From Vibrio sp. 99-70-13A1 (GTDB lineage Bacteria; Pseudomonadota; Gammaproteobacteria; Enterobacterales; Vibrionaceae), in assembly GCF_013114625.1 (NCBI RefSeq), contig NZ_VTXD01000013.1:1-64000 (forward strand): a stretch of DNA of 64,000 bases. Reading direction: 5' to 3'. The position numbers and the translations under genes are program-made. Position 1 is the first letter of the stretch. Each line of letters begins with the position of its first letter. Shown here one piece after another: positions 56,305 through 64,000 of this stretch. The notes beneath the pieces are model-generated. The model was not told where the DNA came from. It made no database searches and worked only from the letters and a program-made list of their open reading frames with translations.

Positions 56305-59025
56305 ATGTGGATCCCATCAAAACTGACTCGCCCTGGACGCTTACATAATGCAATCGTAAGACCTCGAGTATTGGAGCTATTACAGCAAGCACCATTTTAT
56401 AAGCTCGTCTTATTTCGCTCCCCAGCAGGTTATGGAAAAACGACCATGGCGGCGCAATGGTTAGCAGATAAACCAAACGTGGGTTGGTACAGTATTGATG
56501 ACAGCGACAATGATGCCTTTAGATTCATTAACTACCTACTTCAGTCGTTAAATAAAGCCACTCAAAACGCTTGTCCAAACTCTCAAAAGCTGGCGGAAAA
56601 GAGACAATTTTCATCCCTTCACTCTTTACTAAGTGAAATCTTCTCAGAGATGTCTAATTTCCATCAGGAGTGCTTTTTAGTACTGGATGACTACCACCTG
56701 ATCGCCAATGACGATATTCATGAAGCCATGCGTTTCTTCTTGAAACACATGCCTGACAACCTAACGCTAGTGGCGACAAGCCGTGCCACGCCACCTTTGG
56801 GCACTGCAAACCTTCGTGTCCGTGACTTGATGATTGAAATTGGCAATGAATCGCTTGCCTTTGATACAGAAGAGACCACGCGATTCTTTAACTTGAGAGT
56901 CGCGAATGGAATAGATGATTCCACAGCCGGTAGCTTATGTAGCTATGTTGAAGGTTGGCCTTCTGCCCTACAATTAATAGCTTTGCAGGCTCAGCACCAA
57001 AAACGAACTTTAGTTCAAGCAGCCGAATCGGTTTCTCACTTCAACCACGCACACCTTTGGGATTATCTCGCTGAAGAAGTTTTTGATTTACTGGATAAAG
57101 AGACACGACATTTCCTAATGCAATGTTCCGTTCTTGACCATTTTAATGATGAGCTCGTCTGTGCCCTCACCGAACGTGAGGATGCTTTAGGTATGATCGA
57201 GTCTTTAAACCGTTATGGGCTATTCATCTACCCTCTAGAAGGCGAACATAAGGGCGAGCATAACTGGTACCGTTTCCACAATTTATTCGCAGAATTTTTA
57301 GCTCATGAGCGCCAAGCTCGCATTCCTCAACAAGAAGAAGAACTTCATCGCTCTGCTGCAAAAGCGTGGCTGAAACAAAATACGCCTCATCAAGCATTAC
57401 GACATGCTCAAAGAGCCCAAGACGGTGATCTGATTGTCGAGATCTTGAATGACACCGGTTGGAAGATGTTTAACCAAGGTGAGCTTTCGTCTTTAGAGAT
57501 GGCAGTAAAACAACTGACACGAGATCAGTTATTTGGTAATCCAAAACTTTCGATGTTAAGAGCATGGCTAGCACAAAGCCAACATAGATATGACCAAGTA
57601 GGCACACTATTAGAAGAAGCCGAAAAGGAATATAAAGAACGTAATATTGTGTTAGATACTCAATATCAAGGGCAATATAATGCACTTCGAGCCCAAGTCG
57701 CGATTAACAGCAGCGATCCTGAAAACGCTTTAGAGCTTGCAGAATTGGCACTTAGCCAACTCAATACCAATGTCTATCGCAGCCGCATTGTAGCGACATC
57801 AGTGGTAGGCGAAGTCAATCACGTAATGGGTAATTTAAGTCGTGCATTACCTATGATGCAGCAAACAGAAAAGCTGGCACGCCAGTATCAAGTTTATCAT
57901 CAAGCGTTATGGGCGATTCTCCAACAAAGCGAAATATTGATTGCTCAAGGGTATGTTCAAGCGGCTTTCGAATTACAAGATTCAGCTTTTAAACTGATTG
58001 AAGAACATCAGCTTCAATACGTACCTTTGCATGAGTTTTTATTACGTGTGCGCGCTCAGATATTTTGGTGTTGGAACCGTCTAGATGAATCAGAAGAGTG
58101 CTGTTATAAAGGGTTAGATATTTTGGGGCATCATTCTCCAAGCAAGCACCTTCACAGCTATTCAATGCTAGCGCGTATCTCCCTTAGCCGCGGTGAAATT
58201 GATAAAGCAGCAAAGTTCATTGACCAAATCCAGCACTTACTGCGCCAGTCTACTTATCATGTAGATTGGACAGCCAATGCATCTTTGTCACTTATTTTAT
58301 TCTGGCAGGTCAAAGGCAATAAAGAAGCAATACAAGAATGGCTAAACGCAGCCGCGCGCCCTGAAACCGCGAGCAACCACTTTTGCCAACTTCAATGGCG
58401 TAATATTGTAAGAGCGCATATTTATTTAGATCAATTTGAAGAAGCAGAAACCGCTTTGAATTTCCTAAAAAATGAAGCAGCTAAATCTCAGTTAGTCACG
58501 GACACCAACCGAAACCTGATTGTTGAAGCGGTTTATCATATCCAAACGAAAAATGAAGAACATGCTCGTACCTTGCTAGAAGAAGCACTGCACATGACGA
58601 ATCAAACCGGCATGGTGGGTAATTTCCTAGTAGACGGCAGTACGATTGGTCACATCCTTGATAAATTAAGCAGTAAACCAGGTCTTGGTGATTTAGAGCG
58701 CCACCGCGCGCAACAAATCATGAAAGATATTTCGACAACACAGCGCAGCCGATCCATTCACTTTGATGAAGATTTTGTTGAGAACTTGGTTAACCACCCT
58801 AATATTCCTGAACTTGTGCGTACAAGCCCACTGACTCAGCGTGAATGGCAAGTGCTTGGGTTGATTTATTCTGGATTCAGTAATGAACAAATTGCCCAAG
58901 AACTCGATGTCGCTGGTACAACGATTAAGACGCACATTCGTAACCTTTACCAAAAGCTGAATATTGCGAATCGAAAAGAAGCGATCAGTACTGCAGAGAA
59001 CTTATTACAACTGATGGGATACTAA
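56305..59025 (+). CDS. malT: Maltose regulon activator MalT
   Basis: 906 residues. N-terminal STAND ATPase with Walker [10 protein letters not shown] (about 38-46) and Walker [10 protein letters not shown], a TPR-like sensor region (about 400-780) and a C-terminal LuxR HTH (about 835-900; [20 protein letters not shown]). It is activated by maltotriose and ATP and induces malPQ and other maltodextrin genes. It matches E. coli MalT (901 residues) throughout. The ribosome binding site is weak (AGG about 13 bp upstream), which may keep levels low. Confidence 0.96.
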   Translation: MWIPSKLTRPGRLHNAIVRPRVLELLQQAPFYKLVLFRSPAGYGKTTMAAQWLADKPNVGWYSIDDSDNDAFRFINYLLQSLNKATQNACPNSQKLAEKRQFSSLHSLLSEIFSEMSNFHQECFLVLDDYHLIANDDIHEAMRFFLKHMPDNLTLVATSRATPPLGTANLRVRDLMIEIGNESLAFDTEETTRFFNLRVANGIDDSTAGSLCSYVEGWPSALQLIALQAQHQKRTLVQAAESVSHFNHAHLWDYLAEEVFDLLDKETRHFLMQCSVLDHFNDELVCALTEREDALGMIESLNRYGLFIYPLEGEHKGEHNWYRFHNLFAEFLAHERQARIPQQEEELHRSAAKAWLKQNTPHQALRHAQRAQDGDLIVEILNDTGWKMFNQGELSSLEMAVKQLTRDQLFGNPKLSMLRAWLAQSQHRYDQVGTLLEEAEKEYKERNIVLDTQYQGQYNALRAQVAINSSDPENALELAELALSQLNTNVYRSRIVATSVVGEVNHVMGNLSRALPMMQQTEKLARQYQVYHQALWAILQQSEILIAQGYVQAAFELQDSAFKLIEEHQLQYVPLHEFLLRVRAQIFWCWNRLDESEECCYKGLDILGHHSPSKHLHSYSMLARISLSRGEIDKAAKFIDQIQHLLRQSTYHVDWTANASLSLILFWQVKGNKEAIQEWLNAAARPETASNHFCQLQWRNIVRAHIYLDQFEEAETALNFLKNEAAKSQLVTDTNRNLIVEAVYHIQTKNEEHARTLLEEALHMTNQTGMVGNFLVDGSTIGHILDKLSSKPGLGDLERHRAQQIMKDISTTQRSRSIHFDEDFVENLVNHPNIPELVRTSPLTQREWQVLGLIYSGFSNEQIAQELDVAGTTIKTHIRNLYQKLNIANRKEAISTAENLLQLMGY

Positions 59026-59081
59026 ACTCTACATTCACGACTGACTCAGCTGATAAGTAGCACTCTTGCTACAAATTACAT

Positions 59082-59117
59082 AAAGCCATCCCAAAACGAT
59101 TTTGGGGTGGCTTTTTT
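59082..59117 (+). terminator. Terminator of malT
   Basis: 15-bp stem with one G-T wobble (59082-59096 / 59100-59114), 3-nt loop and T-run, 57 bp past the stop. Confidence 0.85.
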
Positions 59118-59175
59118 GCATAATAAGTTTCTGCATACAACAAAGAAAAGTGAGCCGAGTAATATAATTGACGCA

Positions 59176-59197
59176 ATAGATAGATAGATAGATAGAT
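59176..59197. repeat. Tetranucleotide repeat (ATAG)5.5
   Basis: 22 bp of perfect ATAG units in noncoding DNA downstream of malT. Confidence 0.9.
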
Positions 59198-59213
59198 GTG
59201 CAGTTTAGACTTA

Positions 59214-59248
59214 GTTGAGTGTTGAGTGTTGAGTGTTGAGTGTTGAGT
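59214..59248. repeat. Tandem 7-mer GTTGAGT x5
   Basis: Five perfect contiguous copies, 17 bp after the ATAG array, noncoding. Confidence 0.95.
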
Positions 59249-59330
59249 CAGAATGATATGTGGCTTTGTCATTCAAGCCTTAATCCAGTGCCATAGAAAG
59301 GTGAGCAGCGCAAACGACAGATAAAAAAAT

Positions 59331-59357
59331 AGCCAATCGCAATAAGCGCGATTGGCT
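59331..59357 (-). terminator. Orphan terminator-like hairpin
   Basis: Perfect 10-bp stem AGCCAATCGC/GCGATTGGCT with a 7-nt loop. On the minus strand it is followed by ATTTTTTTAT. No minus-strand gene precedes it, so it may end an unannotated small RNA or be a bidirectional element. Confidence 0.5.
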
Positions 59358-59724
59358 CTATATATATTGTGAACAAATTGGTTCACTAACAACGTCAGTT
59401 GGCTAGGTGACCCTCGGCTTAAGAAGGGTCAATTTATATAATGCAGATAGCATGCCAACTTTAAATCAGGCTATTTTGAGTAAATTGTCGCAAAAAACTC
59501 CTAATTTCCAATGTGGATTTGCATTATGCAATTGCACTTTGCATATGCATGCAAAATAGATATGAATACTGTTGCTATCAAAGGGTAGGCAAATCCCTAT
59601 TTTATTAGTTTTATGAACTGTCGAGCGTGATCGCACACAACATCGAGTTGCACATCTATAATTGATATTTTTTCTACACTATTCTTTGTATACTGCGGGC
59701 AATTCTCATCAACTTTACGTAGCA

Positions 59725-60648
59725 ATGAATTACTTAAGCACTTTTTTTAAAGGTATGGCTATGGGCGCAGCAGATGTTGTGCCTGGCGTATCTGGCGGTA
59801 CCATCGCCTTTATTACTGGGATTTACGATACTCTTCTTGAAAGTATTAGACGCATCAACCCAAGCCTATTCGGCATATGGAAGCGTGAAGGTTTTAAAGC
59901 CGCATTTAACCACATCAACGGCTTTTTCTTAATTTCATTGTTCGGTGGCATTTTTACCAGCATAGCGACATTAGCTAAATTAATTTCATGGCTACTGGTT
60001 ACTCACCCTATCCCACTGTGGTCATTTTTCTTTGGACTGATTCTAGTCTCTATTTACCATATTCTTAAACAGGTCGAAAAAAGAGACGCTTTGCGTTTTG
60101 TGTTTCTATTGTTAGGGGTCGCATTCGCTTACAGTATTACCATACTGAAGCCTCTGCAGATGGAACCGACTAGCATCAACATTTTAATCGCAGGCGGAAT
60201 TGCTATTTGTGCGATGATCTTGCCGGGAATCTCTGGCAGTTTTATCTTACTTCTTATTGGTATGTATACTCCGGTACTCGCCGCTGTTAAAGGCTTCCAA
60301 ATTGACGTGTTGGCGTTATTCCTTGGCGGTTGTGTGATTGGTCTATTAACCTTTTCGCACGTACTGTCTTGGCTATTGCGCTCGTTCAGAGATTTCACGT
60401 TGATTTTCTTAACCGGTTTAATGATTGGAACACTTCCAAAAATCTGGCCTTGGAAAGAAACCATCAGCTGGCGTACTAACTCAAAAGGCGAGCAAGTTCC
60501 TTTAATTCAAGAAAACCTGTCCCCATTTGAGTTTGAAACTATCACATCTCAGCCATCTCAATTAGTGCTAGCAGTTGTTATGATGCTAGCTGCTATTGCT
60601 TTTGTATTGGGTCTTGAGAAGTTTGCAAGTCACGGAAATGAAAAGTAA
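59725..60648 (+). CDS. popT: DUF368 polyprenyl-phosphate translocase PopT
   Basis: 307 residues from the ATG at 59725; a TTG at 59662 would give 328 residues and is not needed for the family's N-terminus (MNYLSTFFKGMAMGAADVVP). About eight to nine membrane helices. Two inverted-repeat-like motifs, AADVVPGVSGGTIAFITGIY and MILPGISGSFILLLIGMY, are DUF368 hallmarks. The V. cholerae homologue Vca0040/PopT flips undecaprenyl phosphate back across the membrane for envelope polymer recycling, especially at alkaline pH. Single gene with its own terminator at 60716. Confidence 0.88.
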   Translation: MNYLSTFFKGMAMGAADVVPGVSGGTIAFITGIYDTLLESIRRINPSLFGIWKREGFKAAFNHINGFFLISLFGGIFTSIATLAKLISWLLVTHPIPLWSFFFGLILVSIYHILKQVEKRDALRFVFLLLGVAFAYSITILKPLQMEPTSINILIAGGIAICAMILPGISGSFILLLIGMYTPVLAAVKGFQIDVLALFLGGCVIGLLTFSHVLSWLLRSFRDFTLIFLTGLMIGTLPKIWPWKETISWRTNSKGEQVPLIQENLSPFEFETITSQPSQLVLAVVMMLAAIAFVLGLEKFASHGNEK

Positions 60649-60658
60649 TAACAGTCGT

Positions 60659-60679
60659 TTCTAGCTTCTAGCTTCTAGC
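60659..60679. repeat. Tandem 7-mer TTCTAGC x3
   Basis: Three perfect contiguous copies starting 11 bp after the popT stop. Confidence 0.9.
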
Positions 60680-60715
60680 GCATAAGCATTACGACTTCAC
60701 TTCATATTTCAATCA

Positions 60716-60748
60716 AATGCCGCCCTTCTAATGATGGGCGGCATTTTT
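60716..60748 (+). terminator. Terminator of popT
   Basis: Perfect 10-bp stem AATGCCGCCC/GGGCGGCATT with a 10-nt loop and T-run. Confidence 0.88.
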
Positions 60749-60885
60749 ATTCACTAAGGGAAATGTGTTCTAACATTAGATAAATTAAGCTGAATAAACT
60801 CTGTGTAAAATACTAACACCTGCACATAATTTCCTTTTGATACAAATACGTATTGGCTGTTGTGATAACATCGCGACTTTATAGA

Positions 60886-61344
60886 ATGAAATGGAAATGT
60901 CTGATGCATTCTGCATTTAAAGTTGTTGCGGTAATCACTGCACTTACCGCTGGTTTTTATGGACCTCAAGCCCTAGACAAGATTCAAGAATCACTCGGCT
61001 CAGATATGGAAAATATCGATCTCGCGGACTATTGCATGCTATCAGCAGACACATGCAAACAAGAATCCATTTCAATGTCACTTGATAAAAATACAGCCCA
61101 GCCACTTATCCCTTCGACAATTAGAGTTACTTGGCCTAATGCAAAACAAGACACATTGTTGTTGTCGCTAAAAGGGCTTGAAATGGAAATGGGCACCGCC
61201 CTCTATCAATTACAATCGGTAGGCGGAGATGAGTATGAAGGCGAAATTATTCTACCCGTATGCACACTTGAAAAAATGACTTGGGTTGGAGAGTTAACCG
61301 ACGGCACAACAACGATTCACCCTGCAATAAGGATGGCAAGATGA
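60886..61344 (+). CDS. Periplasmic protein of the SCO/copper operon
   Basis: About 152 residues from ATG 60886; ATG 60904 and TTG 60853 are alternatives, none with a strong ribosome binding site. An N-terminal hydrophobic segment (AFKVVAVITALTAGFYG) is a membrane anchor or signal. The rest is a beta-rich domain with three Cys (YCMLSADTC and a later LPVC) and Met residues, reminiscent of small immunoglobulin-like FixH/YtkA proteins. Its TGA overlaps the ATG of the SCO gene, so it likely joins copper handling or oxidase assembly. No named family is certain. Confidence 0.7.
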   Translation: MKWKCLMHSAFKVVAVITALTAGFYGPQALDKIQESLGSDMENIDLADYCMLSADTCKQESISMSLDKNTAQPLIPSTIRVTWPNAKQDTLLLSLKGLEMEMGTALYQLQSVGGDEYEGEIILPVCTLEKMTWVGELTDGTTTIHPAIRMAR

Positions 61345-61940
61345 GTAAAAATTGGTCTTTAGCGCTAATCGTAGCGTTTGTTTTAGGGTTCGGCGTGAAA
61401 GTTTATTTAGACGAGCAAGCGACAACCCAGGCTAAACAAGAAAAAGCACAGCAGCTTTCTGAAACCACTCTATATGGAAAAGACGGTCAGCCAGCTACAA
61501 TATTTGACGAGGCTGACCCACGTGTTCGAGTTGTCTACTTTGGTTTCACACGTTGCCCAGACGTATGCCCAACATCACTAGCCATGCTGGCAGGGGCACT
61601 CAATCAAATTACCGATGAAGATAAAGCCAAACTACGCCCTATGTTCATTTCTTTAGATCCTGAGCGTGATGCTGCGGACGCATCTTCTCAATACGCACAA
61701 TATTTTCACCCTATGATTGAAGGTCTGTCTGGTTCATTAGAAGCAACAACGTCTTTGGCTCATAACTATGGGGTCATTTTCCGTAAAACAGAACTTGAAG
61801 GCTCTGAGCTTGAATACACTTTAGATCACAGTTCTTATTTCTACTTTCTTAAGCCAGATGGGACATTAATTACTAAAGTGCCTCACACTTTAACCCCTGC
61901 GCCTATCGTAAATGCGATAAAAGAGCTTACGGTTAACTAG
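61341..61940 (+). CDS. SCO1/SenC-type copper metallochaperone
   Basis: 200 residues from the ATG at 61341 (ATGA overlap); the longer frame from 61281 reads through the upstream gene. An N-terminal membrane anchor (WSLALIVAFVLGFGVKVYL) leads to a thioredoxin-like domain with the copper-binding pair in TRCPDVCPTS and the conserved His in LDHSSYFY. It delivers copper to the CuA site of cytochrome oxidase or maintains its cysteines. A PCu(A)C-type chaperone gene follows 127 bp later. Confidence 0.92.
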   Translation: MSKNWSLALIVAFVLGFGVKVYLDEQATTQAKQEKAQQLSETTLYGKDGQPATIFDEADPRVRVVYFGFTRCPDVCPTSLAMLAGALNQITDEDKAKLRPMFISLDPERDAADASSQYAQYFHPMIEGLSGSLEATTSLAHNYGVIFRKTELEGSELEYTLDHSSYFYFLKPDGTLITKVPHTLTPAPIVNAIKELTVN

Positions 61941-62067
61941 TTTTAGTTATACGGCTAGATTAAGAATGAAACAAATAATGGACCAAATAAAAAGGTCCAA
62001 ACAACAATTAAAGTGCTCAAAACTAAAAGCGCAATAACACTATAATAAAACCATTAAGGACAATAAC

Positions 62068-62526
62068 ATGAAGTTAAAAGCTCTCGCCCTTGCGGGGTTG
62101 CTCCTCACTCCTTTTGCTCAAGCTAAATCTGATATCATGGCGCACGACTTATACGCTCGCGCAATGCCACCATCATCAGTGACAAGTGCTGTTTTCACCA
62201 CGCTTATGAACCATGGCGATAGTGAACGCACACTTATTTCTGCTTCAACTCCTGCAGCAGGAAAAGTCGAGCTTCATGATGTGATTAAAGATGGCGATGT
62301 GATGAAAATGCGCCAGGTGCAAAGCATTGCGATACCAGCAAACGGTCACGCCGTATTGAAGCCGGGTAGCTTGCACATCATGTTATTTAATCTAGAAAAG
62401 CGCTTAGAAGAAGGGCAAGAAATTGAAATGACCCTTACCTTTGCAAACGGTGAAAATCAAACGCTGCAAGTGCCTGTGAAAAAAGTCATGAGCGGCATGA
62501 AGAAGATGGACCATTCTCATCATTAA
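62068..62526 (+). CDS. PCu(A)C-type periplasmic copper chaperone
   Basis: 152 residues with a signal peptide (MKLKALALAGLLLTPFAQA). The cupredoxin-like domain has family segments YARAMPPSSVTSAVF, VELHDVIKDGDVMKMRQV and SLHIMLFNL, which supply the His/Met Cu(I) ligands; the end is Met/His rich (MSGMKKMDHSHH). It carries Cu(I) to SCO or CuA. AAGGA precedes the ATG. The 127-bp gap to sco has no obvious terminator. Confidence 0.92.
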   Translation: MKLKALALAGLLLTPFAQAKSDIMAHDLYARAMPPSSVTSAVFTTLMNHGDSERTLISASTPAAGKVELHDVIKDGDVMKMRQVQSIAIPANGHAVLKPGSLHIMLFNLEKRLEEGQEIEMTLTFANGENQTLQVPVKKVMSGMKKMDHSHH

Positions 62527-62540
62527 GCTTCTTTAAAACA

Positions 62541-62573
62541 AACGGCGAGTACTTTTACCACTCGCCGTTTTCT
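62541..62573 (+). terminator. Terminator of the copper-chaperone operon
   Basis: Perfect 10-bp stem AACGGCGAGT/ACTCGCCGTT with a 9-nt loop and TTTTCT, 15 bp past the stop. Confidence 0.85.
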
Positions 62574-62613
62574 GTTACGCTTAGCGCGTATTTAACCCAA
62601 TAGAGGACACAAG

Positions 62614-62664
62614 ATGATTGTAATGACGAACCTAAACACGACTGTAAAAGTATCGCGCGTATAA
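62614..62664 (+). CDS. Possible 16-residue peptide ORF
   Basis: ATG at 62614 is preceded by AGAGGA at good spacing (AGAGGACACAAG-ATG) and followed by a 16-codon frame MIVMTNLNTTVKVSRV ending TAA. It lies between a terminator and rsgA. It may be a leader peptide, a microprotein or chance. Nothing else was recognised in the remaining 270 bp before rsgA. Confidence 0.35.
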   Translation: MIVMTNLNTTVKVSRV

Positions 62665-62938
62665 CTTGGTAGAAACACCTAAAGACAACTAATTTCCTAC
62701 CAATTTAATTACTCAATTTCACAGCTAGCCAGTTTCAACACTAGCCAATAGCTAAATTTGAGTTATTACCCCCACTACCTTTACCCGTGTAATTAATTAC
62801 CGGGGTCTACATCAATTCCATTTGACCCTAACTCAAACGTTTTTATGACGTCTCGAGCCTATAACTGTTTCTTAAGCTAAATAGCTCAACGAATAAGTAC
62901 AGTTCTGATACGGTTCGCACGTCTAGGGTAAACAAATA

Positions 62939-64000
62939 ATGAATTCACAAACTGCATTTTCTCATCCAATGACACTTCAACAACTTGGATGGCAACCTGT
63001 ATTCCAGCAGCAACTGACACTTGAAGACTACGACCAATCTATCATTGCTCGTGTTATTGCTCATCATAGAAGCGGCTACACGTTGGCGAGTGAGCAAGGT
63101 GAAATAACCTTACCCATTCACCATAGCCAACCAGCCATGACTGTCGGTGACTGGGTGATCTTAACGCTCGAACAAGAGTTTGACCGCTTGCTTGAAAGGC
63201 AATCTCTGTTTAGCCGAAAAGCAGCGGGCAGCAAAGTATCTGAGCAGTATATTTCCGCTAACATTGACACGGTTTTTATCGTGGTTTCACTCAACAATGA
63301 CTTTAACTTAAGCAGAATTGAACGCTACTTAGCACTTGCCAATGAAGCCCAAGTCGAACCGGTTATTGTTCTAACCAAAAAAGACTTATGTGACGATGTT
63401 GAAGACAAAATTATGCAAGTTCAACAACTCGACCCAATGCTAATGGTGGAGTCAGTGAACAGTTTAGATATCGACTCTACTCAAGTTTTGGCACATTTTT
63501 GCAAAGTAGGTAAAACCGTCGCACTTATGGGTTCATCGGGTGTTGGGAAATCCACATTAGTTAACTCATTGATAGGCAGTGAAGAACAAGAAACAGGGGG
63601 GATTCGAGAAGACGACAGTAAAGGTCGTCATACTACGACATCTCGCTCACTTCACTCTTTGAGCAGTGGTGGCTTGCTTCTGGATACTCCAGGAATGCGT
63701 GAGCTTCAATTAGCCGACTGTGCTGACGGGGTAAGTGAAACCTTTTCTGATATCGAAGAACTCGCTCTGCGCTGTCGCTTCTCAGATTGCCACCACGAAA
63801 CAGAGCCGGGATGTAAAATCATAGCGGCAATTGAAAGTGGCAACCTAACAGAAAGGCGCTTTAAAAATTACCAGAAGCTACTAAGAGAACAAGCTCGAAA
63901 TGGTGCAACGCTAGCCGAGCAGCGTTCACACTATAAGCAGCTTTCTAAAATGTACCGAAACGTGCAATCGGAAAGCCGAAATATAAAACAAGGTAACTAA
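62939..64000 (+). CDS. rsgA: Ribosome small-subunit biogenesis GTPase RsgA
   Basis: 353 residues, complete; its TAA is the last codon of the window. N-terminal OB fold (about 20-85), then a circularly permuted GTPase with G4 (LTKKDLC) before G1 ([10 protein letters not shown]) and G3 (LDTPGMREL). A C-terminal zinc knuckle follows ([14 protein letters not shown]). It tests maturation of the 30S decoding centre. Vibrios often carry two rsgA copies; this one, on a chromosome II-like segment, is probably the second paralogue. Confidence 0.95.
   Translation: MNSQTAFSHPMTLQQLGWQPVFQQQLTLEDYDQSIIARVIAHHRSGYTLASEQGEITLPIHHSQPAMTVGDWVILTLEQEFDRLLERQSLFSRKAAGSKVSEQYISANIDTVFIVVSLNNDFNLSRIERYLALANEAQVEPVIVLTKKDLCDDVEDKIMQVQQLDPMLMVESVNSLDIDSTQVLAHFCKVGKTVALMGSSGVGKSTLVNSLIGSEEQETGGIREDDSKGRHTTTSRSLHSLSSGGLLLDTPGMRELQLADCADGVSETFSDIEELALRCRFSDCHHETEPGCKIIAAIESGNLTERRFKNYQKLLREQARNGATLAEQRSHYKQLSKMYRNVQSESRNIKQGN

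Larger units (their letters stand above)
59026..59724. other. Long intergenic region malT / popT
   Basis: About 700 bp without a supported gene: malT terminator, ATAG and GTTGAGT arrays, the orphan hairpin at 59331-59357, a weaker hairpin GACCCT/AGGGTC at 59409-59430, and presumably the popT promoter. A small RNA between 59280 and 59440 is possible. Confidence 0.45.

Noticed and set aside
59069..59272. Minus-strand 67-codon frame downstream of malT
   Set aside because: It is built from the GTTGAGT and ATAG arrays and the malT terminator.

Overview
The window looks like a contig end from a marine Vibrio (Vibrionaceae), moderately AT-rich. Nearly every gene resembles those that Vibrio cholerae carries on its small chromosome: CdgA-type cyclase beside pst, DEAD-box helicase, Lpp/L,D-transpeptidase, deoD, PopT, copper chaperones, malPQ-glgB-malT and thermolabile hemolysin. 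I therefore infer chromosome II; the species cannot be fixed by eye. Bases 1-19 are the Tn5 mosaic end used in Nextera libraries, so the left edge is untrimmed adapter. No rRNA, tRNA, CRISPR, prophage or intact IS was seen.

Layout. 0.1-3.3 kb: VpsT-type c-di-GMP regulator, a small protein and a chemoreceptor with a sigma-28 promoter. 3.5-10.7 kb: MoxR/DUF58/Bat operon (AAA+ ATPase, three VWA-type proteins, BatD). 10.8-12.9 kb: GAF-GAF-GGDEF cyclase. 13.3-17.0 kb: pstSCAB phosphate ABC transporter with a pho-box candidate. 17.4-19.1 kb: second chemoreceptor. 19.2-27.9 kb: a tight five-gene minus-strand operon (oligopeptidase B-like peptidase, TonB receptor, secreted metallopeptidase, two DUF1566/Lcl proteins) behind a Fur-box-like site. 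28.4-29.6 kb: TLH-type phospholipase. 30-31.5 kb: PTS IIBC. 31.6-33.7 kb: two-component system. 34.2-37.3 kb: DEAD-box helicase, Lpp and an L,D-transpeptidase. 37.7-40 kb: deoD and a domesticated transposase-like protein. 40.2-43.2 kb: two overlapping TPR-GGDEF genes, the first with a degenerate catalytic site. 43.5-45.1 kb: DUF3302/HlyD pair. 45.3-48.4 kb: ECF vitamin-type transporter. 48.6-59.0 kb: glgB, malQ, malP and divergent malT, with CRP-like sites. 59.7-62.5 kb: popT, then a periplasmic protein, SCO and PCu(A)C (copper delivery to oxidase). 62.9-64.0 kb: rsgA.

Themes. Three systems concern c-di-GMP (VpsT-like receptor, GAF cyclase, TPR cyclase pair). Two concern nutrient import under recognisable regulators: phosphate/PhoB and a probably iron-linked TonB operon. 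One is a complete maltodextrin/glycogen module. The most novel-looking items are the Fur-box peptidase-TonB operon, the TPR-GGDEF pair with a dead partner, and seven perfect short tandem-repeat arrays in intergenic DNA, including 17 copies of a hexamer and about 13.6 copies of a pentamer upstream of the PTS gene.
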